Source of the DNA: Streptomyces roseochromogenus subsp. oscitans DS 12.976
GTDB taxonomy: Bacteria; Actinomycetota; Actinomycetes; Streptomycetales; Streptomycetaceae
Assembly (NCBI RefSeq): GCF_000497445.1
Contig: NZ_CM002285.1
Span: 8,597,305 to 8,661,304 of the forward strand
Reading direction: 5' to 3'
DNA: 64,000 nucleotides
In this document: positions 1 to 8,263 of the stretch, piece after piece
Numbering within the stretch: position 1 is the first letter of the stretch
Layout of the letters: each line of letters begins with the position of its first letter
Made by a program: the position numbers and the translations under genes
The notes under the pieces: model-generated
Databases searched by the model: none
What the model saw: only the letters and a program-made list of their open reading frames with translations
Told to the model about the DNA's origin: nothing

Positions 1-2
1 TC

Positions 3-1313
3 CAGGGCGCGTATCTGGGGCAGCTGGAGGCCAACGAGGGGGAGGGGGAACCGCCGAGGATCCGGCTGGTGCTGGCCAACCCCGGGCAGGACTACCGGCA
101 CCAGTCGACGGTCGTGGACACCTTGCTGCGCATGGCCGACTCGCCCAAGGACCGGCTGCGCGCCGTCACCGGCTTCAACCTCAGCCTCGATGCCACGCGG
201 CAGGCCGTCAGGCGGCTGACGGAACACAGGATTCCGGTATTGGCCTCCCGCATCACCGGAGACCAGATCTCGAACGCGGACGCGGCGGACGGCATGGCGA
301 ACCCGCAGTTCCCCGGCCTGGCCCGGATCATCCCCACCAACCACGACGCGGCCCAGGCGCTGGCCGACTTCAACGGTGAACAGGGCCGGGAGGACCGCAG
401 GACGGTGCTGGTCTACGACACGCGTCCGGACGGCTACGTCGACTCGCTGGCGAAGGCGTTCAACGGGATCAAGGAGACGGGGCCGCCCGGTCCCGCCGCG
501 ATGTCCTTCACCTCCCCGGCGATCGACGAGGCCGGTTCGACCGGCAACCAGTTCACCCAGATAGCCAACAACATCTGCGACACCGAGGCCGACACCGTCT
601 ACTTCGCGGGGCGCGCACTGCACCTGAGGCTCTTCGCCCTCAAGCTCGCTCAGCTGAGCTGCGAGAACCGGCACTACACCATCATCAGCGGTGCCGACGG
701 CGCCTCGCTGCGACAGACCATGTCGGAGAAGGACTGGGCGCAGCTGCGCGGCGCCGACGGCAAGGCGAAGGTGACGGTGCAGTACGCCGCCCCCGCGCAC
801 CCGGACGCCTGGAGCACCGAACTGGCCGCCTGGGGCGAGAAGTTCGAAGCGAGCCACCACCGCAAGCCCATGGCCGACGAACTGCCCCAGTACCTCACCG
901 AGCCCAAGGCGGCCCTGGACAACCTGAACAAGCTGATCCAGAACACGCTCCACCAGGGGACGAACCTCGGCTCCACCCCGACTCTGGAGGACTCCCGGAC
1001 GATGCTCGTGTACGACGGCCTGGTCACCATCGGCACGGCCCTGCACCAGGTACAGAGTGGCGACGCCACGAAGGTGCCGAGCCTGGAGGATGTGAGCGGG
1101 GAGTGGCCACAACTCCAGTCCCGGCACCGGGTGCAGGGCACGAGCGGCCTGATCTGCCTGACCAGCGGCGGCAATCCGTACGACAAGCCGGTCGCGGTCG
1201 TCGAGCTGGATCCGGGCCGACAGGGCCCGGGAAGGCTGCAGTTCGTCGGCCTCGGCTGGCCCACCGGCCAGGAACAACCGAAGAACTGCGTCATCCCCAG
1301 CCGCACCCCCTGA
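3..1313 (+). CDS. Receptor-like ligand-binding protein, 3' part (5' end outside window)
   Basis: The reading frame is open from base 3, so only the last 436 or so residues of a longer protein are visible. Alternating hydrophobic beta-strand and helix segments (IRLVLANPG, ITGDQISNADAADG, RTVLVYDTRPDGYVDSLAKAF, DTVYFAGRAL) are typical of periplasmic binding protein type I folds, as in branched-chain amino acid receptors. No transmembrane segment is visible in this part; the anchor would lie upstream. No other transporter component lies downstream, so a sensory or receptor-like role is as likely as transport. The ligand cannot be read from the sequence. The gene ends before a strong hairpin. Confidence 0.75.
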   Translation, partial: QGAYLGQLEANEGEGEPPRIRLVLANPGQDYRHQSTVVDTLLRMADSPKDRLRAVTGFNLSLDATRQAVRRLTEHRIPVLASRITGDQISNADAADGMANPQFPGLARIIPTNHDAAQALADFNGEQGREDRRTVLVYDTRPDGYVDSLAKAFNGIKETGPPGPAAMSFTSPAIDEAGSTGNQFTQIANNICDTEADTVYFAGRALHLRLFALKLAQLSCENRHYTIISGADGASLRQTMSEKDWAQLRGADGKAKVTVQYAAPAHPDAWSTELAAWGEKFEASHHRKPMADELPQYLTEPKAALDNLNKLIQNTLHQGTNLGSTPTLEDSRTMLVYDGLVTIGTALHQVQSGDATKVPSLEDVSGEWPQLQSRHRVQGTSGLICLTSGGNPYDKPVAVVELDPGRQGPGRLQFVGLGWPTGQEQPKNCVIPSRTP

Positions 1314-1666
1314 CATGCCCCACCTCGACCGGTGGCTCGCGCCATCGTGAGGCCGGACTGTCACAGCGTCCCTATAAGATCCACACGGCGGGAGAAGCTG
1401 TGGTAACCACCGACCCCGTACAGCCCGGCGCCCGGGGCACGGCTTCCCGGCTCGTCCCCGCCGCCCAGCATCGCGTCCTGGATCTTCAGGCCCGCGCCGA
1501 CGGCGCGTTCGTCGCCCTGCGCGAAGAACCACAGGATCCGGCGAAGACCACGGAGGTCCGCCGGCTCACTGTCCAGGTCCGCCCCGCGGGCAGCAGCACC
1601 GCGTGGGCCGCGCTCCGAACGCTGACCAGCGCCCCGCACCACAGGGTCACCCCTGCTGCCCGTATC
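1314..1666. other. Intergenic stretch, no supportable gene
   Basis: The 350 bases after the receptor-like gene hold only overlapping open frames on both strands without convincing start sites. A minus-strand frame at 1361-1684 contains a plausible protein-like stretch (ILWFFAQGDERAVGAG), which could be a decayed gene, but I cannot assign it to a family. Confidence 0.5.
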
Positions 1667-1707
1667 CCCCACTGCCGGCCGCACCCCCGTGACGGCCGGC
1701 AGTGGGG
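1667..1707. terminator. Strong hairpin terminator, 15-bp perfect stem
   Basis: CCCCACTGCCGGCCG at 1667-1681 pairs perfectly with its reverse complement at 1693-1707 across an 11-base loop. There is no U tract, as is common for actinobacterial terminators. It separates the upstream gene from the regulatory region of the quinone oxidoreductase. Confidence 0.8.
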
Positions 1708-1777
1708 AAAGTGCCTGGCAAACGAGGCGGGATCACTATGTCTCGCTGAAAGGGTCAATTGCAACCCGCTTATTTCG

Positions 1778-1857
1778 CTTCTCATCTCGCGAGAAGTTCA
1801 AGGCCGAACCTTCTCGCCGAGTGAGAAATGGGCCGCCCTTTCTCACCTCGTGAGAAA
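1778..1857. promoter_or_regulatory. Three tandem palindromic operators before quinone oxidoreductase
   Basis: Three related palindromes follow each other: 1778-1796 (CTTCTC..GAGAAG), 1811-1827 (TTCTC..GAGAA) and 1839-1857 (TTTCTCAC-CTC-GTGAGAAA, 8-bp perfect arms). Centres are about 32 and 29 bp apart, near three helical turns, so bound dimers would lie on one face of the DNA. The stretch is more AT-rich than its surroundings and ends about 90 bp before the GTG start at 1950. The regulator is unknown; the IclR gene just downstream is one candidate. Confidence 0.7.
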
Positions 1858-1949
1858 GATGCATAAGGCAAGGTGCCCAGGTCGGGGGCGTGAGGCGGAT
1901 GTCCTAGCCTGTCGTGGGTACAGGTCCGGCCTGCATCGATAGGAGTGCT

Positions 1950-2900
1950 GTGCGCGCCATTGTCATGAGGGAATTCGGCGGCCCCGAGGTCTTGCGACTG
2001 GAGGACGTCCCCGACCCCGAGCCCGCACGCGGGGAAAACCTGCTGGACGTGCGGCTGGCGGGTGTCAACTACGCAGATGTCCATGCCCGGGGAAACACCT
2101 ACCTCGCACCGGTCGAGCTGCCCTACATCCCCGGCAACGAGGTCGTCGGCACCACACCGGACGGCAAACGCGTCGTGGCGCTGACCCGGGGCGGCGGCTA
2201 CGCGCAGAAGGCGGCCGTCCACCGCAGGCTGCAATGGGAGATTCCCGACGAGGTCACCGACGAACAGGCGGTGCCGCTGGCACTGCAGGGAAACAGCGCG
2301 TACCACCTCCTCTTCACGGTCGCCCAGATCACCAAGGGGCAGACCGTCGTCATCCCCGCCGCGGCCGGCGGCGTCGGCACGCTGGCCGTTCAGTTGGCGC
2401 ACCGGGCGGGCGCCCGGGTCATCGCCCTCGCCGGCACGGACGAGAAGCGTCGGCTGGCCCTGGAACTCGGGGCGACGGCTGCCGTCGACTCCTCCGACGA
2501 GTACGGCCTGGCCGAGCGGATCCTCGATGCGGCGGGAGGGCCGGTGCACGCCGCGTTGGAGATGACCGGCGGCGCCACGCTGCGCCAGACCCTCGACGCA
2601 GTCGGCCCGCGCGGCAGGCTCGTCGTGTACGGCTTCGCCGGCGGGCAGCTCGCCGACGTCCCCGTACACACGCTGCTCCAGAAGTCCATCACTGTCGCCG
2701 GTTTCTGGCTCCCCCATCTGTACTCCGACCGGACGCTCCCGCTGGCCGCGTCCATGAGGCAGCTCTTCGACGCCGTAGCCAACGGCACGCTCAAGATCGT
2801 GACTGGTGGGATCCACCCGCTGGCCGACGCGGCAAAGGTGCATGGAGTGCTCAACAGTCGTACGGGAACGGGCAAGTTCAGTCTCGACCCCACCACGTAA
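1950..2900 (+). CDS. NAD(P)H:quinone oxidoreductase, zinc-independent MDR family
   Basis: This 316-residue protein belongs to the medium-chain dehydrogenase/reductase superfamily, quinone oxidoreductase branch, which reduces quinones or enones with NADPH in the cytosol. The N-terminal GroES-like domain contains GVNYADVHARG, and the nucleotide-binding domain has the AAAGGVGTLAVQLA loop. Zinc-ligand cysteines are absent. The GTG start at 1950 is chosen because AGGAG lies at 1941-1945; an open frame extends to 1914 but has no ribosome site. Three palindromes upstream imply tight transcriptional control, possibly by quinone or oxidative stress. An IclR regulator follows 93 bp downstream in the same direction. 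Confidence 0.88.
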   Translation: MRAIVMREFGGPEVLRLEDVPDPEPARGENLLDVRLAGVNYADVHARGNTYLAPVELPYIPGNEVVGTTPDGKRVVALTRGGGYAQKAAVHRRLQWEIPDEVTDEQAVPLALQGNSAYHLLFTVAQITKGQTVVIPAAAGGVGTLAVQLAHRAGARVIALAGTDEKRRLALELGATAAVDSSDEYGLAERILDAAGGPVHAALEMTGGATLRQTLDAVGPRGRLVVYGFAGGQLADVPVHTLLQKSITVAGFWLPHLYSDRTLPLAASMRQLFDAVANGTLKIVTGGIHPLADAAKVHGVLNSRTGTGKFSLDPTT

Positions 2901-2993
2901 TAGTCTTGTACCCCCCGTGTGGGGTGGCACCGGCACCGTGTGCCACCGAAGCCCAGGAGGACGGGCGCGGGCGCATCGAAGGGGGTACGGCTG

Positions 2994-3797
2994 ATGAGTG
3001 GACAGCGTGGAACCGGGACCAGCTACGCCGACCGCTTCATGCGGGTGCAGCAGGCGTTCATCACGCTGGGCCCCGGTGCCCACCGGCTGTCCGAGATCGC
3101 CAAGACCGCCGATCTCGACGACTCCACCACCGGCCGCATGCTCACCGCCGGCACCTACAACAACACCTTCGTCCGCATCGACCGAGGCCTCTACCAGCTC
3201 GGCAGTACGGTCGGCGATCTCGGGCTCCACGCACTCGCCGAGGACAACCTCTCCGGCAGCGAGGCCACCGAGGTCCTGCAGAGCCTGCGCAGGGCGACCG
3301 ACGACGGCTTGGTCTTCCTGTACATGAGAGCCCCGTTCGGCATCGCGGGCAGACAGTGCCTGGACATGGCCGTGGGGGATTCCGATCTCGTCGAGCTCGG
3401 CATGACGCCGCGTGACGTCCTCTCGGTCACCCGGTCGCTGCGCACCGGCGCCTCGGGCCGGACGATCCTCGCCTTCCTGCCCGAGCAGATCCAGCAGCGG
3501 GTGGCCGCCGATCCGGTCCCGGAGGAAGCCGGTCCCGGCGTCATCCGGGACGGCGACGAGCTGCTCGCCTCGCTCGTCGACATCCGCGACCAGGGGTACG
3601 CCTTGGGGTACCAGGAGTGCATGGCGAAGTGGAACTCCGTCGCCGCCCCAGTCCTCTGGGACGGCTCGATCTGGGGCGCGGTTCTGCTGCTCAAGCCCAT
3701 GGACGTCATGCCCCAGGCTCCGCTGCACTACATCTACGCCACCATCACGGCGGCCGCCGCACTCAGCCGACTCGGCGGAGCCTGGCCGGCCGACTGA
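2994..3797 (+). CDS. IclR-family transcriptional regulator
   Basis: A 267-residue cytosolic regulator. The first 75 residues form a winged helix-turn-helix (HRLSEIAKTADLDDSTTGRML), followed by a wing ending in a YQLG motif typical of IclR. The rest is the GAF-like effector-binding domain. The ATG at 2994 is preceded by GAAGGGGG at 2978-2985 at good spacing, so the longer open frame from 2919 is not used. It may control the quinone oxidoreductase upstream or the dehydrogenase whose remnant lies directly after it; IclR genes often sit next to catabolic targets. Its ligand is unknown. Confidence 0.85.
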   Translation: MSGQRGTGTSYADRFMRVQQAFITLGPGAHRLSEIAKTADLDDSTTGRMLTAGTYNNTFVRIDRGLYQLGSTVGDLGLHALAEDNLSGSEATEVLQSLRRATDDGLVFLYMRAPFGIAGRQCLDMAVGDSDLVELGMTPRDVLSVTRSLRTGASGRTILAFLPEQIQQRVAADPVPEEAGPGVIRDGDELLASLVDIRDQGYALGYQECMAKWNSVAAPVLWDGSIWGAVLLLKPMDVMPQAPLHYIYATITAAAALSRLGGAWPAD

Positions 3798-3839
3798 TCA
3801 CCCGTCGTCACCTTCTCTCCCCTACTCGCGCATCTGCGC

Positions 3840-4049
3840 GAAGTACTCATAGGCGTGTTCCCCGTCGACCCGGTACCGGTCGGCTCGCGCCTGCTGTCCG
3901 CCCCGGGCGTCGTCCTCACCCCGCACATCGCCGGCGCGAGCCGCGAGGTCGCCCACAAGGCCGCCCGGATCGTCGCCTTCGAGGCCGGCCGCTTCCTCCT
4001 CGGCGAGTCACTGGCCCACTGCGCCAACCCCGAGGTCAGGGGAGGCTGA
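3840..4049 (+). pseudogene. C-terminal remnant of D-2-hydroxyacid dehydrogenase
   Basis: About 65 residues match only the end of a D-isomer-specific 2-hydroxyacid dehydrogenase: the substrate-domain return segment VFPVDPVP, then LLSAPGVVLTPHIAGAS with the family's catalytic histidine, then the closing helix. The NAD-binding core and N-terminus are missing, and the preceding bases show no similarity. A GTG at 3855 opens the frame but has no ribosome site. The intact family member at 10041-11057 shows the same ending (LLSLPNVLVTPHIAGAQ) and helped identify it. It probably marks an old deletion that removed the IclR regulator's target gene. Confidence 0.75.
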
Positions 4050-4128
4050 AAGGGCGCCTTCTGCAGCACAGTTGCTGTGGACGACCCCTTCTGGAGAACG
4101 CTGCTGCCGGGGCGTCGCCTGTCCCCTC

Positions 4129-4171
4129 GGGACGGCCGGGCAGTCACTCCCCAGTGGTGCCCGGCCGTCCC
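4129..4171. terminator. Bidirectional hairpin terminator
   Basis: GGGACGGCCGGGCA at 4129-4142 pairs perfectly with 4158-4171. The inner bases (CACT/AGTG) can extend the helix. It lies between the plus-strand remnant and the 3' end of the minus-strand exporter gene, so it can serve both. Confidence 0.8.
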
Positions 4172-4204
4172 GCTCGCCGAAGCGGAGGCTGATGCGGCCG
4201 GGGC

Positions 4205-5920
4205 TCAGTGCCCCGCGGACCCCTCGGGGCGTGCATGGCGCGGCAGGAGGAAGGCGAGCAGGAAGGTCAGGGCGAGCATGCCGTCGACGATCCACAGGAT
4301 GGTCCGCATGACGGTGCCGAAACCGCTCCGGAAGGCCGATGACGAGGTGGCCTGCAGCGCGGCGGGTATTCGCGCGCCGGCCTGAGGTGAGGTCACGGCG
4401 GACCGGGTGTCATTCTCCAGGCGGGTACAGGAGGCCGGGGTCGCGGCGGGGTCCTTGGCGACGGCGCGGTCCGAGGCGCAACGGCGCAGGTCCGCCACGA
4501 TGCGTTCCCGAGCAGCGGGTGCGACGTGCGCGGCGGCCAACTGCCCGCGCAGGCCGTCCGCGTGGTGGTCGACGGCGGTGGCGATCCCGCCGCCCAGCAG
4601 ACCGAAGAACACGGTGCCGAGGAGCGCCACGCCGAACGCGCCGCCGAGCTGCTGCACCGCGGTCATCGTGCCGGATGCCGAGCCCGTCTCGTGCGGCTCG
4701 ACGCTGGCGAGCACGATGTCGAAGAACGGCGCCATGAGCAGGCCCATACCGATGCCGGTGACGAGCAGGGACGGCACGAGCTGCCAGGGGCCGACGCCGC
4801 TGCCCACCAGGTCGAGGGTCAGCCACACGCCGAATACGCCGACGGCCATGACGAGCGCGCCCGCCTGCAGCACGGCTCGCCCGAACCGGGTGAGACCCTG
4901 AGCGACGCCGAAGCCGACGATCATGCCGCCCGACCAGGGCACCATCACCAGGCCCGCCTTGAGCGGCGAATAGCCGAGGCCGATCTGGGTGTACAGGTTG
5001 AAGACCAGCATGAAGCCCTGCATGGTCGAGAAGAAGACCAGCCCGAGGGTCATACCGCCGCTGAATCCACGCTTGCGGAAGAGGCTCGGCACGACCAGCG
5101 GGTCCCGACCGGCCCTGCTGCGGCGCGACTCGTACGTGCCGAAGGCGGCGAAGACGACCACCGAGGCGGCCATCATCAGGAACGTCCACAGGGGCCAGTC
5201 GTACTCACGGCCCTGGACCAGCGGGAAGATGATGAGCAGTGCGCCCAGTGAGACGAGGAGCATGCCGGGGATGTCCAGGCGCGGCCTGCTGCCGGACCTG
5301 CCCCTCGGCAGATAGCGCAGGGCTCCGAGGAAGGCCGCGGTACCCAGCGGCAGGTTGATCAGGAAGATCATCCGCCAGCCGGTGCCGAAGTAGTCGGCGT
5401 CCACGAGCCAGCCCGCCAGGATCGGCCCGCACACCGCGGACAGTCCCATGACCGGTCCGAACATGCCGAAGGCCTTCTGCGACTCCTTCGGCGGGAACAT
5501 CTCCTTGATCATGCCGAGGCCTTGCGGCAGCATCACCGCGCCGAACAGGCCCTGGACCACGCGTGCGGCGATCAGCATCTCGGGCGACACGGACAGCGCG
5601 CACAGCAGCGAACCAAGGGTGAAGCCGGCAGCTCCCACCAGGAACATCCGGCGCCGCCCGTGAATGTCCCCGAGCCGCCCCCCTGTGACGAGCCCGACGG
5701 CCATCGAGAGCGTGTAGGCGGCGGCGAGCCACTGCAGAGTGGAGGCACCGCCGCCGAGGTCGGCCCGCATGGAGGGGCCGGCGATGTTCGTGACTACGGC
5801 GTCGAGGAGATCCATGACCTCGGCCGCCAGGATCACGAAGAGCGCAGCCCAGCGCCACCGGTAGGGCGCTGGTGAGTCGGTGAGCGGCGCCTCGGCGGAC
5901 GCGACACCGGTGGTGGACAT
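4205..5920 (-). CDS. DHA2-family MFS multidrug exporter (EmrB/QacA type)
   Basis: A 571-residue inner-membrane proton-coupled exporter with about 14 hydrophobic helices. Motif A appears as GGRLGDIHGRRRMF, and motif C-like glycines as GPILAGWLV in helix 5, typical of drug:H+ antiporters. The start at 5920 (MSTTGVAS) follows GAGGAG at close spacing; an open frame extends far upstream but crosses the operator region. A large extracytoplasmic loop between the last helices contains an ADLRRCASD..C segment. It is divergent from a TetR gene with repeated operator boxes, a standard repressor-exporter arrangement in which the TetR ligand is likely the exported drug. Confidence 0.92.
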   Translation of the reverse strand: MSTTGVASAEAPLTDSPAPYRWRWAALFVILAAEVMDLLDAVVTNIAGPSMRADLGGGASTLQWLAAAYTLSMAVGLVTGGRLGDIHGRRRMFLVGAAGFTLGSLLCALSVSPEMLIAARVVQGLFGAVMLPQGLGMIKEMFPPKESQKAFGMFGPVMGLSAVCGPILAGWLVDADYFGTGWRMIFLINLPLGTAAFLGALRYLPRGRSGSRPRLDIPGMLLVSLGALLIIFPLVQGREYDWPLWTFLMMAASVVVFAAFGTYESRRSRAGRDPLVVPSLFRKRGFSGGMTLGLVFFSTMQGFMLVFNLYTQIGLGYSPLKAGLVMVPWSGGMIVGFGVAQGLTRFGRAVLQAGALVMAVGVFGVWLTLDLVGSGVGPWQLVPSLLVTGIGMGLLMAPFFDIVLASVEPHETGSASGTMTAVQQLGGAFGVALLGTVFFGLLGGGIATAVDHHADGLRGQLAAAHVAPAARERIVADLRRCASDRAVAKDPAATPASCTRLENDTRSAVTSPQAGARIPAALQATSSSAFRSGFGTVMRTILWIVDGMLALTFLLAFLLPRHARPEGSAGH

Positions 5921-5985
5921 CGGAACTCCTCGTGAAAGGGCCGCGCGGCGGTGGGCCGCGCGCGGGTGGGCTGATGGCATCCAGA

Positions 5986-6034
5986 GAACGCTGTTCACCC
6001 TAACAGAACAGTGCTCACCAGAAGAACGATGTTC
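5986..6034. promoter_or_regulatory. Cluster of three TetR-type operator boxes
   Basis: Three 11-bp boxes of the form GAAC-NNN-GTTC occur at 5986-5996 (GAACGCTGTTC), 6006-6016 (GAACAGTGCTC, one arm imperfect) and 6024-6034 (GAACGATGTTC), spaced 20 and 18 bp. They sit just upstream of the exporter start and match a fourth box before the TetR gene. The spacing suggests side-by-side dimers. Confidence 0.8.
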
Positions 6035-6120
6035 ATTAAGATATAGCGCAATCCCTGGCTGTCGGACAAGATATATCGCGTCTTCGTTGCCTCGCCATCC
6101 CTGTGGACGCCGCTCGCCGA

Positions 6121-6139
6121 GGGAGAACACTGTTCTCCC
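6121..6139. promoter_or_regulatory. Fourth TetR operator, near-perfect palindrome
   Basis: GGGAGAACA-C-TGTTCTCCC has 9-bp perfect arms around one base and contains the same GAACACTGTTC core as the boxes near the exporter. It ends 18 bp before the TetR ATG, so it likely overlaps that promoter and gives autorepression. Confidence 0.82.
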
Positions 6140-6157
6140 GACGCTTAGACTGTGGTC

Positions 6158-6988
6158 ATGAGTGACGCGGCCGCCGGTACCCCGACACCTCCTCCGCCGT
6201 CCCCCTGGGAACGCGGACGTCCCGCTCGCGCCCACGTCGTCCCCGCGCGCACACCGCTGTCGCGCGAACGGGTCGTCGAGGCCGCCTTCACCGTGCTGGA
6301 CCGCCAGGGCCTCGACAGGCTGTCGATGCGTCAGGTGGCCGCCGAGCTGGGGGTCGCGGTCTCCGCCCTCTATGCCCATGTCCGCTCCAAGGACGACCTC
6401 CTGGAGTTGATGTACACCCGGCTCTTCGACGGCTTCGAGATGCCCGAACCCGACCCGGAGCGATGGCAGGAGCAGGTGCGGGACTACGCCCGCTCCGGAC
6501 GGCGGCGCCTGCGGTCCCACCGGGACATGGCCCGGATCTCCATGGCCCATGTCCCCTTCACCGCCGAACTGCTGCCCCACGTCGAGACGTTGCTCGCCGT
6601 CTTCCGGACGGCCGGGCTGCCCGACCGCATCGCGGCGGAGGCCGGTGACCTCATCTCCACCTATATCGACGGGTTCGTCCTGGAGGAGGGCATGTGGCAG
6701 GACCGCGCCGCCGGAGGCGGCGGTGACGGTTCGTCACTGGCCCGCCCAGACTGGCGCGAGATGGCCGACGAGATGCGGAACTACTTCGCGTCCCTGCCCG
6801 CGACGGACTTTCCCCATCTGCGCGCCCTGGCCGGGCTGATCGTGTCGGACTCCTCCGACGAGCGCTTCGACATCGGCCTGGAGATCATCCTGCGCGGCCT
6901 GGCGAGCTACCTGCCGGACTCGTCGGCCTCCGCGAGCCCTGACACCGGCCGAGTTCCGGACTCCGGCGGGGTTCCGGACTCCGGCTGA
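6158..6988 (+). CDS. TetR-family repressor with TetR_C-type ligand domain
   Basis: A 276-residue regulator. After about 30 proline- and arginine-rich residues comes the helix-turn-helix (LSRERVVEAAFTVLDRQGLDRLSMRQVAAELGVAVSALYAHVRSKDDL, split here only for recognition of LSMRQVAAELGV and ALYAHVRSK). The C-terminal domain resembles tetracycline-repressor-type ligand domains. The tail contains a duplicated VPDSG motif. The ATG at 6158 lies 18 bp after a palindromic operator. Transcribed divergently from the exporter at 4205-5920, it most likely represses both genes until a toxic ligand binds. Confidence 0.88.
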   Translation: MSDAAAGTPTPPPPSPWERGRPARAHVVPARTPLSRERVVEAAFTVLDRQGLDRLSMRQVAAELGVAVSALYAHVRSKDDLLELMYTRLFDGFEMPEPDPERWQEQVRDYARSGRRRLRSHRDMARISMAHVPFTAELLPHVETLLAVFRTAGLPDRIAAEAGDLISTYIDGFVLEEGMWQDRAAGGGGDGSSLARPDWREMADEMRNYFASLPATDFPHLRALAGLIVSDSSDERFDIGLEIILRGLASYLPDSSASASPDTGRVPDSGGVPDSG

Positions 6989-7000
6989 TCCCCGCTTCGG

Positions 7001-7420
7001 TCAGTCCGCCGTGGCGCCGTCGGCCGGCTCGCCGAGGTGCTCGGCGAGCTGGAACGGAGCGGGCAGTGCGTCCGTGATGGCCGCCCGGGCGCTGTCGTCG
7101 AGGGCGGCCAACGCGCCGTCGATACGGCGTTCGTGGGCGTGGTCCAGGCGGCGAGCTTCTCGCGCCCGGCGTCGGTGAGGGTGACGACGGAGGCCCGGCG
7201 GTCGGCCGAGTCCATGTCACGCGCCACCAGCCCCGAGGTGATCATCTGGCCGATCAGTCCGCTGACCGTGCTCGGGGCCAAGCGGCGGGCGGCGAGGTCG
7301 CTGATCCGTGCGGGGGAGTGTTCGCCGAGCACCTGGAGCACCTCGACACAGCCCACACCGGCGCAGCCGGGCAACTCGGCCACGTCGATCGCCGCGTTCA
7401 GCGTGCGGGGCTTGCCGGGG
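7001..7420 (-). pseudogene. MarR-family regulator broken by a frameshift
   Basis: A minus-strand frame reads as a MarR winged helix (GCVEVLQVLGEH, ISDLAARRLAPSTVSGLIGQM, a wing with DRRASVVTLTDAGREK) and then loses sense near 7155. A shifted frame continues with a sensible C-terminal helix (DHAHERRIDGALAALD, then QLAEHLGE) ending at a TGA at 7001-7003. The natural protein thus needs one frameshift to be restored. No start codon with a ribosome site is clear; the frame runs without a stop into the truncated asparagine synthase upstream. It could be a sequencing error, but the decayed surroundings favour a real mutation. Confidence 0.7.
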
Positions 7421-7504
7421 CCGGGCAGGGACAGACCGCGGAGCCCCAGCGCGGGCAGCCGGTCCGCCGCCCGGCGCAGCAGCGCCCGCAGCTGTCGTAC
7501 GGAC

Positions 7505-8258
7505 CGGCCTCCTCCCGCGCCGACGACCCCTGCATGCCGACGAAACGCACCAGGGGGCGTTCGGATGGGCCTCGACCGTCTCGCGACGCGTTCCAGCAGC
7601 GCGTCCAGCTGCTCCTTTCTGCTCGGCGAGCGTGCCCCGGACGCGACCGTCGTGCCGTCCGGCAGCACCTGCCGCACCGGGACCGACCAGGGCGGCGTCG
7701 GACGGAACCCCCGGGCCATCGTCTTGCGCACATGATGCGTCAGAAACGATTCGCCGGAGCGTCGGCGGCCACGGACCGGCAGCGGCTCGTTGAGGCGTAC
7801 GGGCGGGCTCTGCCACAGCGACCCGGCCGGATCGCGGGCCAGCACGAGGGTGCCGGCCCGCGTGTCGTGCGGGGCGAAGGCGAACATGCCCCGCACCCGG
7901 TGCAGCATGTCCAGGCCGTGCCGCTCGTACAGTTCCACCAGTTCCACGACGACTTCGGTGTAGCTGTCCGTGCGCAGCGCCGTGCCGGCCGCGGGCAGCG
8001 CGTGGCGCAGCTCGGCGTGGTTGTAGATCTCGCCGTTGAGGACGCGGGCCGTGACGCCGCTCGCGGAGAGGAACGGCTGGCGGCCGCGGGGCGGGTCGCT
8101 GAAGGCCGGCGCGCAGTGCGCGAAGGTCACACCTCGGTGACGGCACCCGTCGGAGCCGCCCGGGCCGCGGTGCGCGACGGCGGCCAGCATCCGCTCGGCC
8201 GTGCGCGGGCAGCATCGAGCCCGCCACCGGCGTCGGTGAATCCCACGAGACCGCACAT
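7505..8258 (-). pseudogene. Truncated, frameshifted asparagine synthase (glutaminase domain)
   Basis: The start at 8258 gives MCGLVGF, with the Cys2 nucleophile of class II glutamine amidotransferases as in AsnB. After about 15 residues the frame breaks near 8210. A second frame then continues with VAHRGPGGSDG, LNGEIYNHAELR and MFAFAPHDTRAGTLVLARD, which are amidotransferase landmarks. Toward 7500 similarity becomes patchy, and the ATP-pyrophosphatase synthetase half is missing. Function is lost. It starts 5 bp after the epimerase stop, so the two were probably cotranscribed in a sugar or secondary-metabolite cluster. Confidence 0.75.
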
Positions 8259-8263
8259 GCCGG

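Noticed and set aside
1782..3728. 648-codon minus-strand frame opposite the quinone oxidoreductase and IclR genes
   Set aside because: It is antisense to two well-supported genes and lacks any recognisable motif.
6485..6580. Exporter start far upstream at 6580 giving a 791-residue protein
   Set aside because: The extension would cross the operators and the TetR gene; the ATG at 5920 has a good ribosome site and starts a normal DHA2 protein.
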